Positions 55,276 to 64,000 of a stretch of 64,000 bases of DNA are shown here, in pieces (the stretch's first letter is position 1; each line of letters opens with the position of its first letter). A program made the translations under genes and the position numbers. The notes under the pieces were generated by a model. That model was given only the letters and a program-made list of their open reading frames with translations. It was not told where the DNA came from and made no database searches. Source of the DNA: Prorocentrum cordatum (taxonomy: Eukaryota > Sar > Dinophyceae > Prorocentrales > Prorocentraceae); contig CAUYUJ010018317.1 of the NCBI GenBank assembly GCA_963575745.1, positions 131,777 to 195,776 on the forward strand, in the 5' to 3' direction.

Positions 55276-56257
55276 ATGGGTACGGTGCGCGCATGCGAAC
55301 GTAGCCACTGGGGCCGTCTGTGGAGCTCCTTATGGACCACGAAATGTGTGTTGCGGGGCGTGCACAAATTGATTCGGTAGGCGCATGCGAACGCAGCCAT
55401 TGGGGCCGTCGGTGGAGCTCTCTATGGGGCCACGGAACGTGTAAAGCTGTGCCATAGTGAGTGGGGTGTGCGCGTGCGAAAGCAGCCACTGGCGCCTTCG
55501 GTGGGGCTCCCTATGGGGGCAAGAAACGTGTGAGGGGTGTGCTGACAGGGGTGCGGTGGGCGCATGCGAACGCAGCTTCTGGGGCCGTCTGTGGGGCTCC
55601 CTGTGGGGCCACGAGGCGTGTGAGAGGTGTACTGGCATGGCTGCGGTAGGTGCATGCGAACGCAGCCATTGGAGCCCTGGGTGGAGCTCCTCATGGGGAC
55701 AAGAAGCGGGGGGGGGGGGGGCCGAAATGGGCGCGGTGGGCGCATGCGAGCGCAGCCACTGGAGCCTTTTGGTGGAACTGTCATTGGGCCACGAAGCATG
55801 TAACGGGTGTGCCGAAATGGGTGCGGTGGGCACATGCGAACGCAGCCACTGGTGCCTTCGGTGGAGCTGCATCTGGGGCCGCGAAACGTGTGAAAGGTGT
55901 GCAGACATAGGTGCAGTGGGCGCATGCGAACGCAGCCTCTGGCGCCTTCGGTGGAGCTCCCTATAGGGGCAAGAAACGTGTGAGGGGTGTGCCAAAATGA
56001 GTGGGGTGGAAATTGGTGCGGTGGGCGCATGCGAACGCAGCCACTGGTGCCTTCGGTGGAGCTGCATATGGGGCCGCGAAACGTGTGAGGGGTGTGCCGA
56101 AATTGGTGCGGCGGGGGCATGCGAACGCAGCAATTGGAGCCCTCGGTGGAGCTCCCTGTAGGGGCAAGAAGCGTGTGAGGGGTGTGCCGGCATGGGTGCG
56201 GTGGGCGCATGCGAACGCAGCCACTGGCGCCTTCGCTGGAGCTCCTTGTGGGGGCAC
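55276..56257 (+). repeat. 90-bp satellite, block 2 (about 11 copies)
   Basis: Unit length is exactly 90 bp where measured (55806 to 55896). The first four or five variants follow the same order as 31470-31810, showing that a multi-unit segment was copied between the two loci. Confidence 0.9.
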
Positions 56258-56400
56258 TGATGGCGATGATGGTGATGATGACGGCGATGGTGATGACGAT
56301 GATGGTGGTGATGACGGCCATGATGATCATTACGATGATGGTGATGGTGATGATGACGTCAATGCTGATGCTGATGATGTTGCTGATGATGATGATGAGC

Positions 56401-56436
<36 letters not shown>

Positions 56437-56471
56437 GTGATGATGATGTTGATGATGATGATGATGATACC

Positions 56472-56541
<70 letters not shown>

Positions 56542-56575
56542 GTGGTGGTGATGATGATGATGATGCTGATAATGG
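56258..56575 (+). repeat. GAT triplet array
   Basis: (GAT)n with GGT, GAC and GCT interruptions. Confidence 0.95.
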
Positions 56576-56713
56576 TGGAGGAGGAGGAGGAAGGAAGGAA
56601 GGAAGGAAGGAAGGAAGGAAGGATGCGGGGCGCTGTCTCTTCAAAACGAGGATCCAACGCCACAGGATGGTTGGGAACAACAAAGTCGAAATCGAAGGAG
56701 GCGGGGACAAAGG
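56576..56713 (+). repeat. GGAA tract and junction module, copy 3
   Basis: (GGAA)n leads to CTCTTCAAAACGAGGATCCA and GGATGGTTGGGAA. Confidence 0.6.
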
Positions 56714-56925
56714 GATGAGGAGGAGGAGGAGGAGGAGGAGGAGGAGGAGGAGGAGGAGGAGGAGGGGGAGGGAGGAGCAGCAGCAGCGGCAGCAGCAGGC
56801 GGGAGGACGAGGGGCAGGAGGAGGGGGAGGGCGAGGAGGAGGGCGAGGAGGAGGAGGAGGAGGAAGAGGAAGAAGAACACGAGGAGGAGGAGGAGCAGCA
56901 GGAGGAGGAGGAGGAGCATCGACGT
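56714..56925 (+). repeat. GGA triplet array
   Basis: (GGA)n with CAGCAG and GGGCGA interruptions. Confidence 0.9.
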
Positions 56926-57597
56926 TCCAGAATCGACGTTATTCTCGAGCCTCGCCCGTCGTTGGGGGGGGGGGGGGCGGGGAGCTTCGGAAGGCTTGCC
57001 GACGCCCACGGCGCCCAGTCGCCCGCCGCGGGCCTCCGTGTGCCGAGCCTGTCGCGGAGCCGAGTGCTCGGCCGCCCCCTCGCCGCCTGCCCCCTCCGCG
57101 CCCCCCCCCCCCTGGGCAGGGTGCGCGCCCGCGCTGGCTGCTCTGCCGGGCAAGCGGGGAGGGGGGGGGGATCACCTCTGGTCCGAGGCGGGGGCCACAT
57201 CCGCGGCCACCGCTCGGAGCACCGGCCTTCGGGAACCTCGGCGGGCTGAGGGTGCGTCGATACACTCGGCCCCCCTCGGGCCCGCACCAGGGGGGGGCGA
57301 GGAAGAGGAAGAGGAGGAGGAGGAGGAGGAGGAGGAGGAGGACTTGGAGGATTTGTTTCCGCCGCCCCTGGGCTCCCTGGGCTTCGGTTGCCCGGGCAGT
57401 GGCCATGGAACGAAGTCCCCGCCTCGCAGATTTCTGCACCAGCGCCAAGGGGGGGCCCCGGTGGCAGAGGCCAGGGGCGGCAGGCGAGGGTGACGGGAGC
57501 GAGGGAGGGAGGATGCCGCGCGGTGTTTCCTTTCTGGGGGCCGGTGCCGCGCGGTGTTTCCTTTCTGGGGGCCGGTGCCGCGCGGTGTCCCGCTGGT
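56926..57597. other. GC-rich spacer with GGA tract and 31-bp tandem repeat
   Basis: Contains a (GGA)n tract (57300-57342). A 31-bp repeat TGCCGCGCGGTGTTTCCTTT starts at 57514, 57545 and 57576, the last copy truncated. No gene is supported. Confidence 0.6.
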
Positions 57598-57599
57598 GC

Positions 57600-57637
<38 letters not shown>

Positions 57638-57694
57638 CGACGTCGATGATGTTGATGATGATCATGGTGATGGTGGTGATGATGATGGTGTCCC

Positions 57695-57755
<61 letters not shown>

Positions 57756-57952
57756 TTGACGATGATGTTGATGTTGATGATCGTCATGATCCTGATGATG
57801 ATGGCAATGGTGATGATGCTGATGGTGTCCCGATGGTGATGATGATGATGATGATGTTGATGATGATGATGATGTTGCTGATGATGATGGCGTCCCGATG
57901 ATGATGATGATGATGCTGATGTTGATGATCGTGATGATGTTGATGATGATGA

Positions 57953-57985
<33 letters not shown>

Positions 57986-58672
57986 AATGATGATGATGGT
58001 GTCCCGATGTTGGTGGTGATGATGATGTTGATGATGTTGCTGTTGGTGATGATGATGGTGATGATGATGGTGTCCCGATGATGATGAGATGATGATGATG
58101 ATGATGATGATGATGATAACGATGATGGTGTCCCGATGATGATGATGTTGATGATGAGGATGAGGATGATGATAGGGTGATGATGATGATGATGTTGATG
58201 ATGGTGGCCCGATGATGATGATGATGATGATGATGCTGCTGATGTGGATGATGATGGCGTCCCGATGATGATGATGATGATGATGATGATGCTGATGATT
58301 GTGATGATGATGATGATGATGGTGACGATGATGATGGTGTCCCGATGATTGTGATGATGTTGATGTTGATGACGATGATGTTGATGATGATGGCGTCCTG
58401 GTGATGATGATGATGATGATGATGTTGATGACGGTGTTCATGCTGATGATGATAATGATGATGAGGTGATGATGATGGTGGTGGTGTTCCGATGCTGATG
58501 ATGTCTCGATGATGCTGATGTTGATGATGGTGATGATGATGGTGACGATGATAATGTCCTGATGATGATGGTGATGATGAGTTTGATGATGATGGTGATG
58601 AGGTGGTGATGATGATGATGATGGTGTCCCGATGATGATGATGTTGATGACGTTTGTGACGATGCGGTTGAT
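57598..58672 (+). repeat. 1.07-kb GAT array with recurrent GGTGTCCC spacers
   Basis: (GAT)n blocks are separated by GGTGTCCCGATGATG or GGCGTCCCGATGATG at about ten places (for example 57688, 57827, 57890, 58069, 58128, 58258, 58338, 58625). This gives an irregular higher-order repeat. Reverse-strand His/Ile/Ser-rich frames are artefacts. Confidence 0.9.
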
Positions 58673-58679
58673 GATGCTG

Positions 58680-58935
58680 ATGATGACAGTGATTGTGAGA
58701 TCGATTGTAATATCGATAGTGAGATCGATAGTGAGACCGGATATCAGATCGATTGTGGGATCGGTAGTGGTACCGATAGTGAGATTTATTGTGAGATCGA
58801 TAGTCCGATCGATTGTGAGATCGATCGAATGAAATAGATCGAGTGAGATCGATTGTCAGACCGATCGGGTGAGATCGATCGAGCGAGACCGATAGTGAGA
58901 TCGATAGTGAGATCGATAGTGAGACCGATCGAGTG
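58680..58935 (+). repeat. 12-bp GAGATCGATAGT minisatellite
   Basis: GAGATCGATAGT and variants (GATTGT, GACCGATC) are repeated about 20 times. Confidence 0.9.
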
Positions 58936-58989
58936 AGACGTTGGTTCCTCCCCCCCCCAAACCTCCTTCTCACCCGAAGGGTGGTCGTA

Positions 58990-58995
58990 TAGGTG

Positions 58996-59029
<34 letters not shown>

Positions 59030-59050
59030 CAGAGAGAGCGAGAGAGATCT
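58990..59050 (+). repeat. TA and GA microsatellite
   Basis: (TA)n followed by (GA)n. Confidence 0.9.
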
Positions 59051-59206
59051 CCGATTCGTCCTCGTCTAAGTTTGTCCTCCTCCAAGTTTACCTCCTGCTG
59101 CTGTCTCCAGGAGGGGCCCCAGAGCGCCCGAAGAGCCTCCCCACCTCCCTGGCCCCTTGGGGCGTTGCCGCCGTGGATCGCCGGCCGCCCTCCGCCGCTG
59201 GAGAGG

Positions 59207-59505
59207 AGGGGGAGGAGGAGGAGGAGGAGGAGGAGGAGGAGGAGGAGGAGGAGGAGGAGGAGGAGGAGGAGGAGGGAGCAGGAGGAGGAGGAGCAGGAGT
59301 AGGGGGAGAGGAGGAGGAGGAGGAGGAGGAGGAGGAGGAGGGAGGAGGAGGAGGAGGAGAGGAGGAGGAGGGAGGAGGAGAGGAGGGGGAAGAGGAGGAA
59401 GAGGAGGAGGAGGAGGAGGAGGGAGGGGAGGAGGAGGAGGGAGGAGGAGCAGGAGGAGGAGGAGAGGGAGGAGGAGGGGGAGGAGAAGGAGGAGGAGGCG
59501 GCGGC
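59207..59505 (+). repeat. GGA triplet array
   Basis: About 300 bp of (GGA)n with GCA, GGG and AGA variants. Confidence 0.95.
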
Positions 59506-59722
59506 GCCGCCGCGGACCGCCCGAGGCCGCTCGCCCTCCGTCGGCGGCGGCGGCTGCCCCTCGATGCCCTCCTCGGCGCCGGGCACGCCGGCACGCTCGG
59601 CCTCGCCTCCTGCGGCGGCGGCGGGCACAGGCGCCGCCGCGCGCGACGACGACGGCGGCGGGTCAGCGGCGGCGACAGCCACGACGACGACGGCGGCACA
59701 AGCGACGTCCGCCACCACCATG
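59506..59722. other. GCC/GAC-rich low-complexity spacer
   Basis: Ala/Arg/Gly-rich frames only; no gene is supported. Confidence 0.5.
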
Positions 59723-59723
59723 A

Positions 59724-59884
59724 AGTCGGGCACGTTCTTCTGGGCACAGGAGGAACATTCAAAAATAGTCGAAAAATCGTCTGGGGACGTTTTTGTGACT
59801 GTTGCGGGGTACGTTCGAGAATGATTCGACTATTTCAAAAATTGCCCTTCCAAAATCCACCTGTAGGAGGACATGCCCGACCTA
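59724..59884 (+). mobile_element. AGTCGGGC inverted-repeat element, copy 3
   Basis: The left end AGTCGGGCACGTTCTTCTGG mirrors the right end GTAGGAGGACATGCCCGACCT. The interior has CGTCTGGGGACGTTTTTGTG and CCAAAATCCACC. About 161 bp. Confidence 0.7.
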
Positions 59885-60089
59885 AGACCACCACCACGAC
59901 AGCCACGGCGGCGGCCGCGACGGCGAAGACCAAAGCAAAGCGGCGAGGCCGCCGAAGGCGGGCCTCCTCGTGGGCCTCCGCCTGCCGCCTCTGCTCGGCG
60001 TCGCCGGCCGCGGGGGCGACGGCGGAGGCCGCCGAGAAGGTCGTCGTCGTCGTCGTCGTCGGCGTCGGCGACGGCGTCGGCGTCGGCGA

Positions 60090-60127
<38 letters not shown>

Positions 60128-60500
60128 TCATCGTCGTCGTCTGCGTTTCCGTCGCCGTCTCCGTCTCCGTCGTCGTGGTCGTGGTCGATGTCGTGGTCGT
60201 CGTCGGAGTGTCTCTGGCAAGTGCCGAGCCTCTGGAGGCCTCTGGGGGCGCCGGGGAGCTCTACAGGCCCACGGGGGCCCCGTCGCCGTCGAGCGGGGGT
60301 TGAAGGATGGAGCATCGAGGTTAGCTATGAACGCCCCTCGCCTTTAGGAGGGTTCTCCTCGCCACGCCCCGATCATGTTGAATTCTCGCCAAGAGCGAAC
60401 ATCGTCATCATCACCGTCGTCATCACCGTTGTCGTCGTCACCGCCGTCGTCTTTTTTTATTTGTTTATTTTTGTTTTATTTGTTTTAACAAAAAATCCCC
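59885..60500 (+). repeat. GTC/GGC triplet arrays and AT-rich tail
   Basis: (GTC)n and (GGCGTC)n at about 60035-60200, a shorter (CGTCAT)n at 60400-60450, then a T-rich stretch (60450-60490). No gene is seen. Confidence 0.8.
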
Positions 60501-60870
60501 AGATAGTCTTGCTCACTATCTGAAGTCCCCTCGTCTGCTCCACCTCTTGTGTCGCCCCCGCGCCCACGTCCCTCCCTGCCCTCTGATTGGGCTCGGTCTC
60601 GGCCTCCTGTCCACTATCCCGCTCTTGATCTGACGATCTACCACATTTCGCGTTTTCGTTTCACATCTACCACATTTCCAAGGAAATGGTTGGCTGTCAG
60701 CACGGGCGGCCTTTCGATCTCGAGAAGTCCTCGGTCGCTCTAAGAGTGGCCCTCTCCAAAATGCCAGATAATTACTTTATCATGCCCCCAATGCATCAGG
60801 AGCCACGGCCATACAAATGGCTCAGGCCCAGGCCCCACACATAGCTGGATGACGTTGCCCCCAGGTACGG
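60501..60870. other. Unique sequence, no gene seen
   Basis: No recognisable coding or RNA feature. Confidence 0.4.
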
Positions 60871-60872
60871 GC

Positions 60873-60960
60873 GTTCCTCCTCCTCCTCCTCCTGCTCCTC
60901 CTCCTCCTCCTGCTCCTCCTCCTCCTCCTCCTCCTCCTCCTCCTCCTCCTCCTCCTCGGG
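60873..60960 (+). repeat. CTC microsatellite
   Basis: (CTC)n with CTGCTC interruptions. Confidence 0.9.
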
Positions 60961-61037
60961 TCGCCTACGGCCCCGGGGAGAACCGCGCACCTCTCCACTC
61001 CCGGACAACACGATAATGAACCTGGTGTTCCTGGCAC

Positions 61038-61530
61038 AGCTATCTGGAGGTGAAGGACACGCCATCCATCGGCAACAGCGACATCTGCTACATCCACGAC
61101 CAGAGTGCTGCAAGTCCGCCGCCGACGGATGGCGCAATGAGAGGCCCCCCTGCAGTCTGCGCGAGGCGGGAACAAACCAGGAAAGCCGTTCGCAATGTTG
61201 CCACCAGGCTTCCGGCCCAGGGAGCTGTATCTGCTGCGGTGCCCTTTGGGCTGCAGGTGCTCACAGACGCAATCCTCCAAGACTGGGTCGATGGCGAGGC
61301 GTCGCATCACATGCCCCTTGTCCAGGTCTCCGTCCACGGCAATCGCGACGTCCAGGCGTCGACGATCAAGATCCCCGAAGCCGCCCAGGATGTCTAGAAC
61401 ATCGTGCGACAGTTCGCGTACCTGGTCGAGTCTGAGGATCGAAGGGACTTTCTGATGTTCGAAGATGCAGTGCACACACCCCACGCGAGTGATGCATGCC
61501 GTTCGGAAGCCTTCTGCTCTCCCTTTTAGA
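61038..61530 (+). other. Exon-like fragment, unknown protein, one in-frame stop
   Basis: After a possible acceptor (GGCACAG, 61033-61039) the frame reads YLEVKDTPSIGNSDICYIHD, LQVLTDAILQDWVDGEASHH and VSVHGNRDVQASTIKIPEAA. It then meets TAG (61395-61397) and continues in the same frame as NIVRQFAYLVESEDRRDFLM until TAG at 61527-61529. No family is recognised. The single stop could mark a pseudogene or an unseen intron. Confidence 0.35.
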
Positions 61531-61541
61531 AATCTTGCCAG

Positions 61542-61843
61542 GACCTCCTGGGCTGCGGTGACCAGCAGACCATGCAGCTGCCCAAGCTGAAGCTGGAGGC
61601 CGCGGCGCGGACATGCGAGGAGGAGCCCGGCGAGGCCTTGACGAGTAGGAGGACATTCGTGACGCGCCCCAACAGGCTTCCTCTCTGGAAGGAGCTCGAG
61701 CTGCGCGCCAGTTTACGCCTGAAGACGCTCATGCAGTGCCCCACCTTCAAGACGCTCACTCAGTGGCACAACATCAACGGCAACATAGGCGACGTGTACG
61801 ACACCGTTGAGCGCGCCCGTTTGGTAGCGAACCTGAGCGAGAA
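61542..61843 (+). other. Exon-like fragment, unknown protein
   Basis: Bounded by a plausible acceptor (CTTGCCAG before GACCTCC) and donor (GAGAAAG before GTGATG). It reads LPKLKLEAAARTCEEEPGEA, RPNRLPLWKELELRASLRLK and TLTQWHNINGNIGDVYDTVE. It may belong to the same gene as the preceding fragment, although the frame differs. No domain is recognised. Confidence 0.35.
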
Positions 61844-61934
61844 AGGTGATGATAGCTGTGGCCGGAACTCACCGGCAGCAGCGCGTCGACGGCGTGGGCC
61901 CGCACGGACGGGCATGCAACTGCCAGGCGCCTGA

Positions 61935-63240
61935 CATCATATCTTAGGTTCCTGGATGAAACGGCGCGCCCATATGCGCTGTTGTGGTTTGATCCGCCGC
62001 TGCTACACACTGGCACGAACACGCGGGAAGGCATTATGGACCACTGGTGGCCCCCCGCTCTCGCCGAGAAGCGGTGCGCGGCGGTCAGGAAATCCGTTTT
62101 CGCCCCAACCCGTTCGAGCTGATCATGCCGTTCGAGCTGATCATGCCTGCTGCAGTGGCACCGCGGGCAGCCGCTTCTGGTTTTGTCATCTTGCGCCTCA
62201 GTCATCACTGCGCCAGACCCCACGTCGCATTTTGAATCTTGGGAGCTGCCACTCAGGTAGTCGTCACGTTTAACATTCGATCCGAATGCCAACCTGCGCT
62301 TTTGTCCCGCATCGCGACTCTCCGTCGTGGGGCTCTGCCCCGCCAGCACCGCCGCAGTCTACTAAGCAGGGAAGATGCGACCAGGGTGGCGATCGACTTG
62401 GTCCTCCTGGCGACCGAGTCGGATGGAAATCACCCTCACGCTTCGCACAGCACGGCAGCGGCGCCTTCCAGCTGGCGCATGCTGCGAGACAGCGGAGCTG
62501 TACATCTCCAACGACGCAGCCTTGTTTGGAACACTTCGGCGCTCGTTGCCACTTGCATGTCTGGCCCCTCTGCTAACGGCTACTCTGCGTGGACGGGGAG
62601 AAGATCTTCGTCATCGCGGAGGCGTCCAGAGAAACCTTGACGACTACGCTGGATTTCGTCATGATCCGCGACGGCGAGGCGGCGGCCACGGAGCACAGGT
62701 GGAAAGATTCGAGGCGCGGTGGTCACACGATTGCCCCCCCCTCGAAAACTTCGGCGGCCTTCGCGGCGGGCTGGCGCCAGTGCAGACGAGTTCGTGCGTC
62801 GATGGATTCCGTCGCGGAGATGTCGGCCTGGGGAAGTTGGGCCATCGGGATGCGGATGTCACGCGGCGGCTGATGTCGCACGTGACGAGCGCCGCAGGTA
62901 TCACCTTCGCTGGCGCTGCGAATCCCGACTGGCCAACAGCAGATGAATTTGTCCACTTGGCCAGTCGAATCCCCGCGGTTCCAGCTAGTGCCCCCCGGGT
63001 GTTCCTGCAAGATCTCGACGGTGCCCGCGGGCTTTAATGCCCGTCTGCACGGACAGGCAGCTTCGGTGAATGATGACTACGTTTACATCGGGGTGGTCAG
63101 CGATGCCATCTCGGTCGGGGCCGCGTCGGGAAAGGGCCCGAGGCCGCGGGGCCAGGGGCCCGCCCCGGCCTCCAACCACGGGGGCCTCCTCGACAGCCCC
63201 ATGGCGGGTTGGGAGTCCGATGCGTTAACTTGAACGGCCT
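61935..63240 (+). other. GC-rich region with overlapping weak coding candidates
   Basis: Several frames are open. One (62589-62873) contains GEKIFVIAEASRETLTTTLD. Another (62375-63037) contains MEITLTLRTA and ADEFVHLASRIPAVP. I cannot choose between them, and no family is recognised. Exon remnants of the same unknown gene are possible. Confidence 0.2.
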
Positions 63241-63570
63241 GATTCTCTTCTTCGCCAACGACCCGCTCGCCCGCCGACCGCCAGGGTCGACGTCGCCAGG
63301 TCCGCGGCGAGCTAGCGAGCGGCCCTCGAGCGGTCAGCTGGCGAGCCGTCGCGCCCGCGCCCCGCGCGGCTGCCTCGGCTCACCCAGAGAACGCCTCCGG
63401 CCAGCATTCCGGCGAATTCGCGGCGACGGCGCGGAATCCTCAGGCCCCCGTCGCAGTCGACCCGCATAGACACGCGGCCAAGGCGAGCTGCGCGTCGAAG
63501 CTCGCGCTTTCCTCGGATATCCCATAGGTCTCGGAGGCGCGCGGCGCCGCCGTTCGAAATGCGACTTGGC

Positions 63571-64000
63571 GACGGCACCCTGTGCGCGACATCTCGGCGG
63601 TCTTGCTCCAGCACCACAGGTCGCGCAGGAGTGGGCATTGCTGTGCAGAGTGACCTCTTGGCGACCGAATACCCAGACCTGGCGTTCGACGAAATTTGGC
63701 TTGGGAGAGCGGCGCGTCTCTGGTTATGCCCCAACCGGGGGCGCCTCGACGCGAGGGCAGTGCATTTTCGCATTGGCGAGGACGACTGGCCTTGCGAGCT
63801 GCGCGGGGCCAGAGCAGCTGGCCTGCGCGACCGATTCCGCGCCTTCCCAGATCTCCGAGCCCACCTCGGCGATAGGGCGGCAGCGAGGCTAGCTCGAGCG
63901 CAAGATGCTCCGTCAGCGTTTCGCGGGATTTGCTGGGGCGTCTCAACCTGGCCGAGGGGGTGCCTCTGGGGACTGCGACGGGAGCTCGCAGGAAAGACCC
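63571..64000 (+). other. Possible 5' part of a retroelement endonuclease (runs off window)
   Basis: One frame stays open to the window end and reads GVGIAVQSDLLATEYPDLAF, DEIWLGRAARLWLC and RGRLDARAVHF. This arrangement (a GVGIAV strand, then a segment ending in an R-x-V-x-H-F strand) resembles the middle of EEP endonuclease domains in dinoflagellate LINE-type proteins. The catalytic GDFN and SDH motifs would lie beyond the window, so this is tentative. The region between 63240 and 63570 shows nothing clear. Confidence 0.3.

Noticed and set aside
49061-55372. Very long open frames (up to 613 codons plus, 383 codons minus) as a repeat protein gene
   Set aside because: The 102-bp unit is a multiple of three and open in more than one frame on both strands, so openness is automatic. 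There is no start context, domain or codon bias that I can see.
55422-58973. 1183-codon minus-strand frame rich in His, Ile and Ser
   Set aside because: It is the translation of the GAT arrays and 90-bp satellite. Microsatellite composition explains it fully.

Overview
This window looks like nuclear DNA of a dinoflagellate. The direct evidence is a complete dinoflagellate trans-splicing leader (22 nt, 37756-37777) fused to the 5' end of a sialyltransferase-type gene. The very high GC content, the near absence of dense genes, the satellite and trinucleotide arrays, and the decayed LINE-type retroelements all fit. I cannot name the genus from sequence alone. One 100-base run of N (32481-32580) is an assembly gap.

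The best gene is a GT29 (sialyltransferase-family) gene at 37835-39684. It lies in a 2.02-kb block (37755-39777) that begins at the spliced leader, is flanked by an exact 13-bp direct repeat, and interrupts a GCCTC-type repeat. This is what a full-length mRNA copied back into the genome should look like. Its reading frame is broken once, in a run of seven Gs. The second major element is a 6.08-kb non-LTR retrotransposon on the minus strand (40927-47006). It has an AP endonuclease, a reverse transcriptase with FADD, a zinc-finger tail behind one in-frame TAG, and an extra basic-tailed ORF near its 3' end. It sits in a 128-bp palindromic repeat and is flanked by a 9-bp direct repeat.

Layout: 1-1.4 kb GGGTCGCGG compound satellite; 2.0-3.2 kb decayed LINE RT; 3.2-3.9 kb GCCTC repeat; 4-14 kb microsatellites, foldback elements and an inverted GCCTC array; 14.8-15.2 kb possible endonuclease relic; 15.6-16.9 kb GCCTC repeat; 17.5-19.4 kb coding-like and coiled-coil relics split by two small mobile elements; 20-22.5 kb duplicated blocks and an old 102-bp array; 23-30 kb foldback elements, microsatellites and weak coding candidates; 31-33.2 kb 90-bp satellite duplicated around the gap; 33.2-35.6 kb Pro/Glu-rich coding region; 36.4-37.3 kb duplicated spacer; 37.6-40.6 kb retrogene inside GCCTC repeats; 40.7-47.5 kb LINE inside 128-bp repeats; 48.6-55.2 kb 102-bp satellite, interrupted by a GCCTC element; 55.3-56.3 kb 90-bp satellite; 56.3-60.9 kb GAT, GGA and GTC microsatellites; 61-63 kb exon-like fragments; 63.6-64 kb start of another possible retroelement endonuclease.

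The most novel content is a set of short inverted-repeat elements, several of them multicopy: a 165-bp family with 5-bp target duplications, a 122-bp family in four copies, a 150-180-bp family in three copies, and a GC-rich hairpin family showing one compensatory base-pair change. No operon logic applies. Apart from the retrogene and the LINE, coding assignments are tentative.
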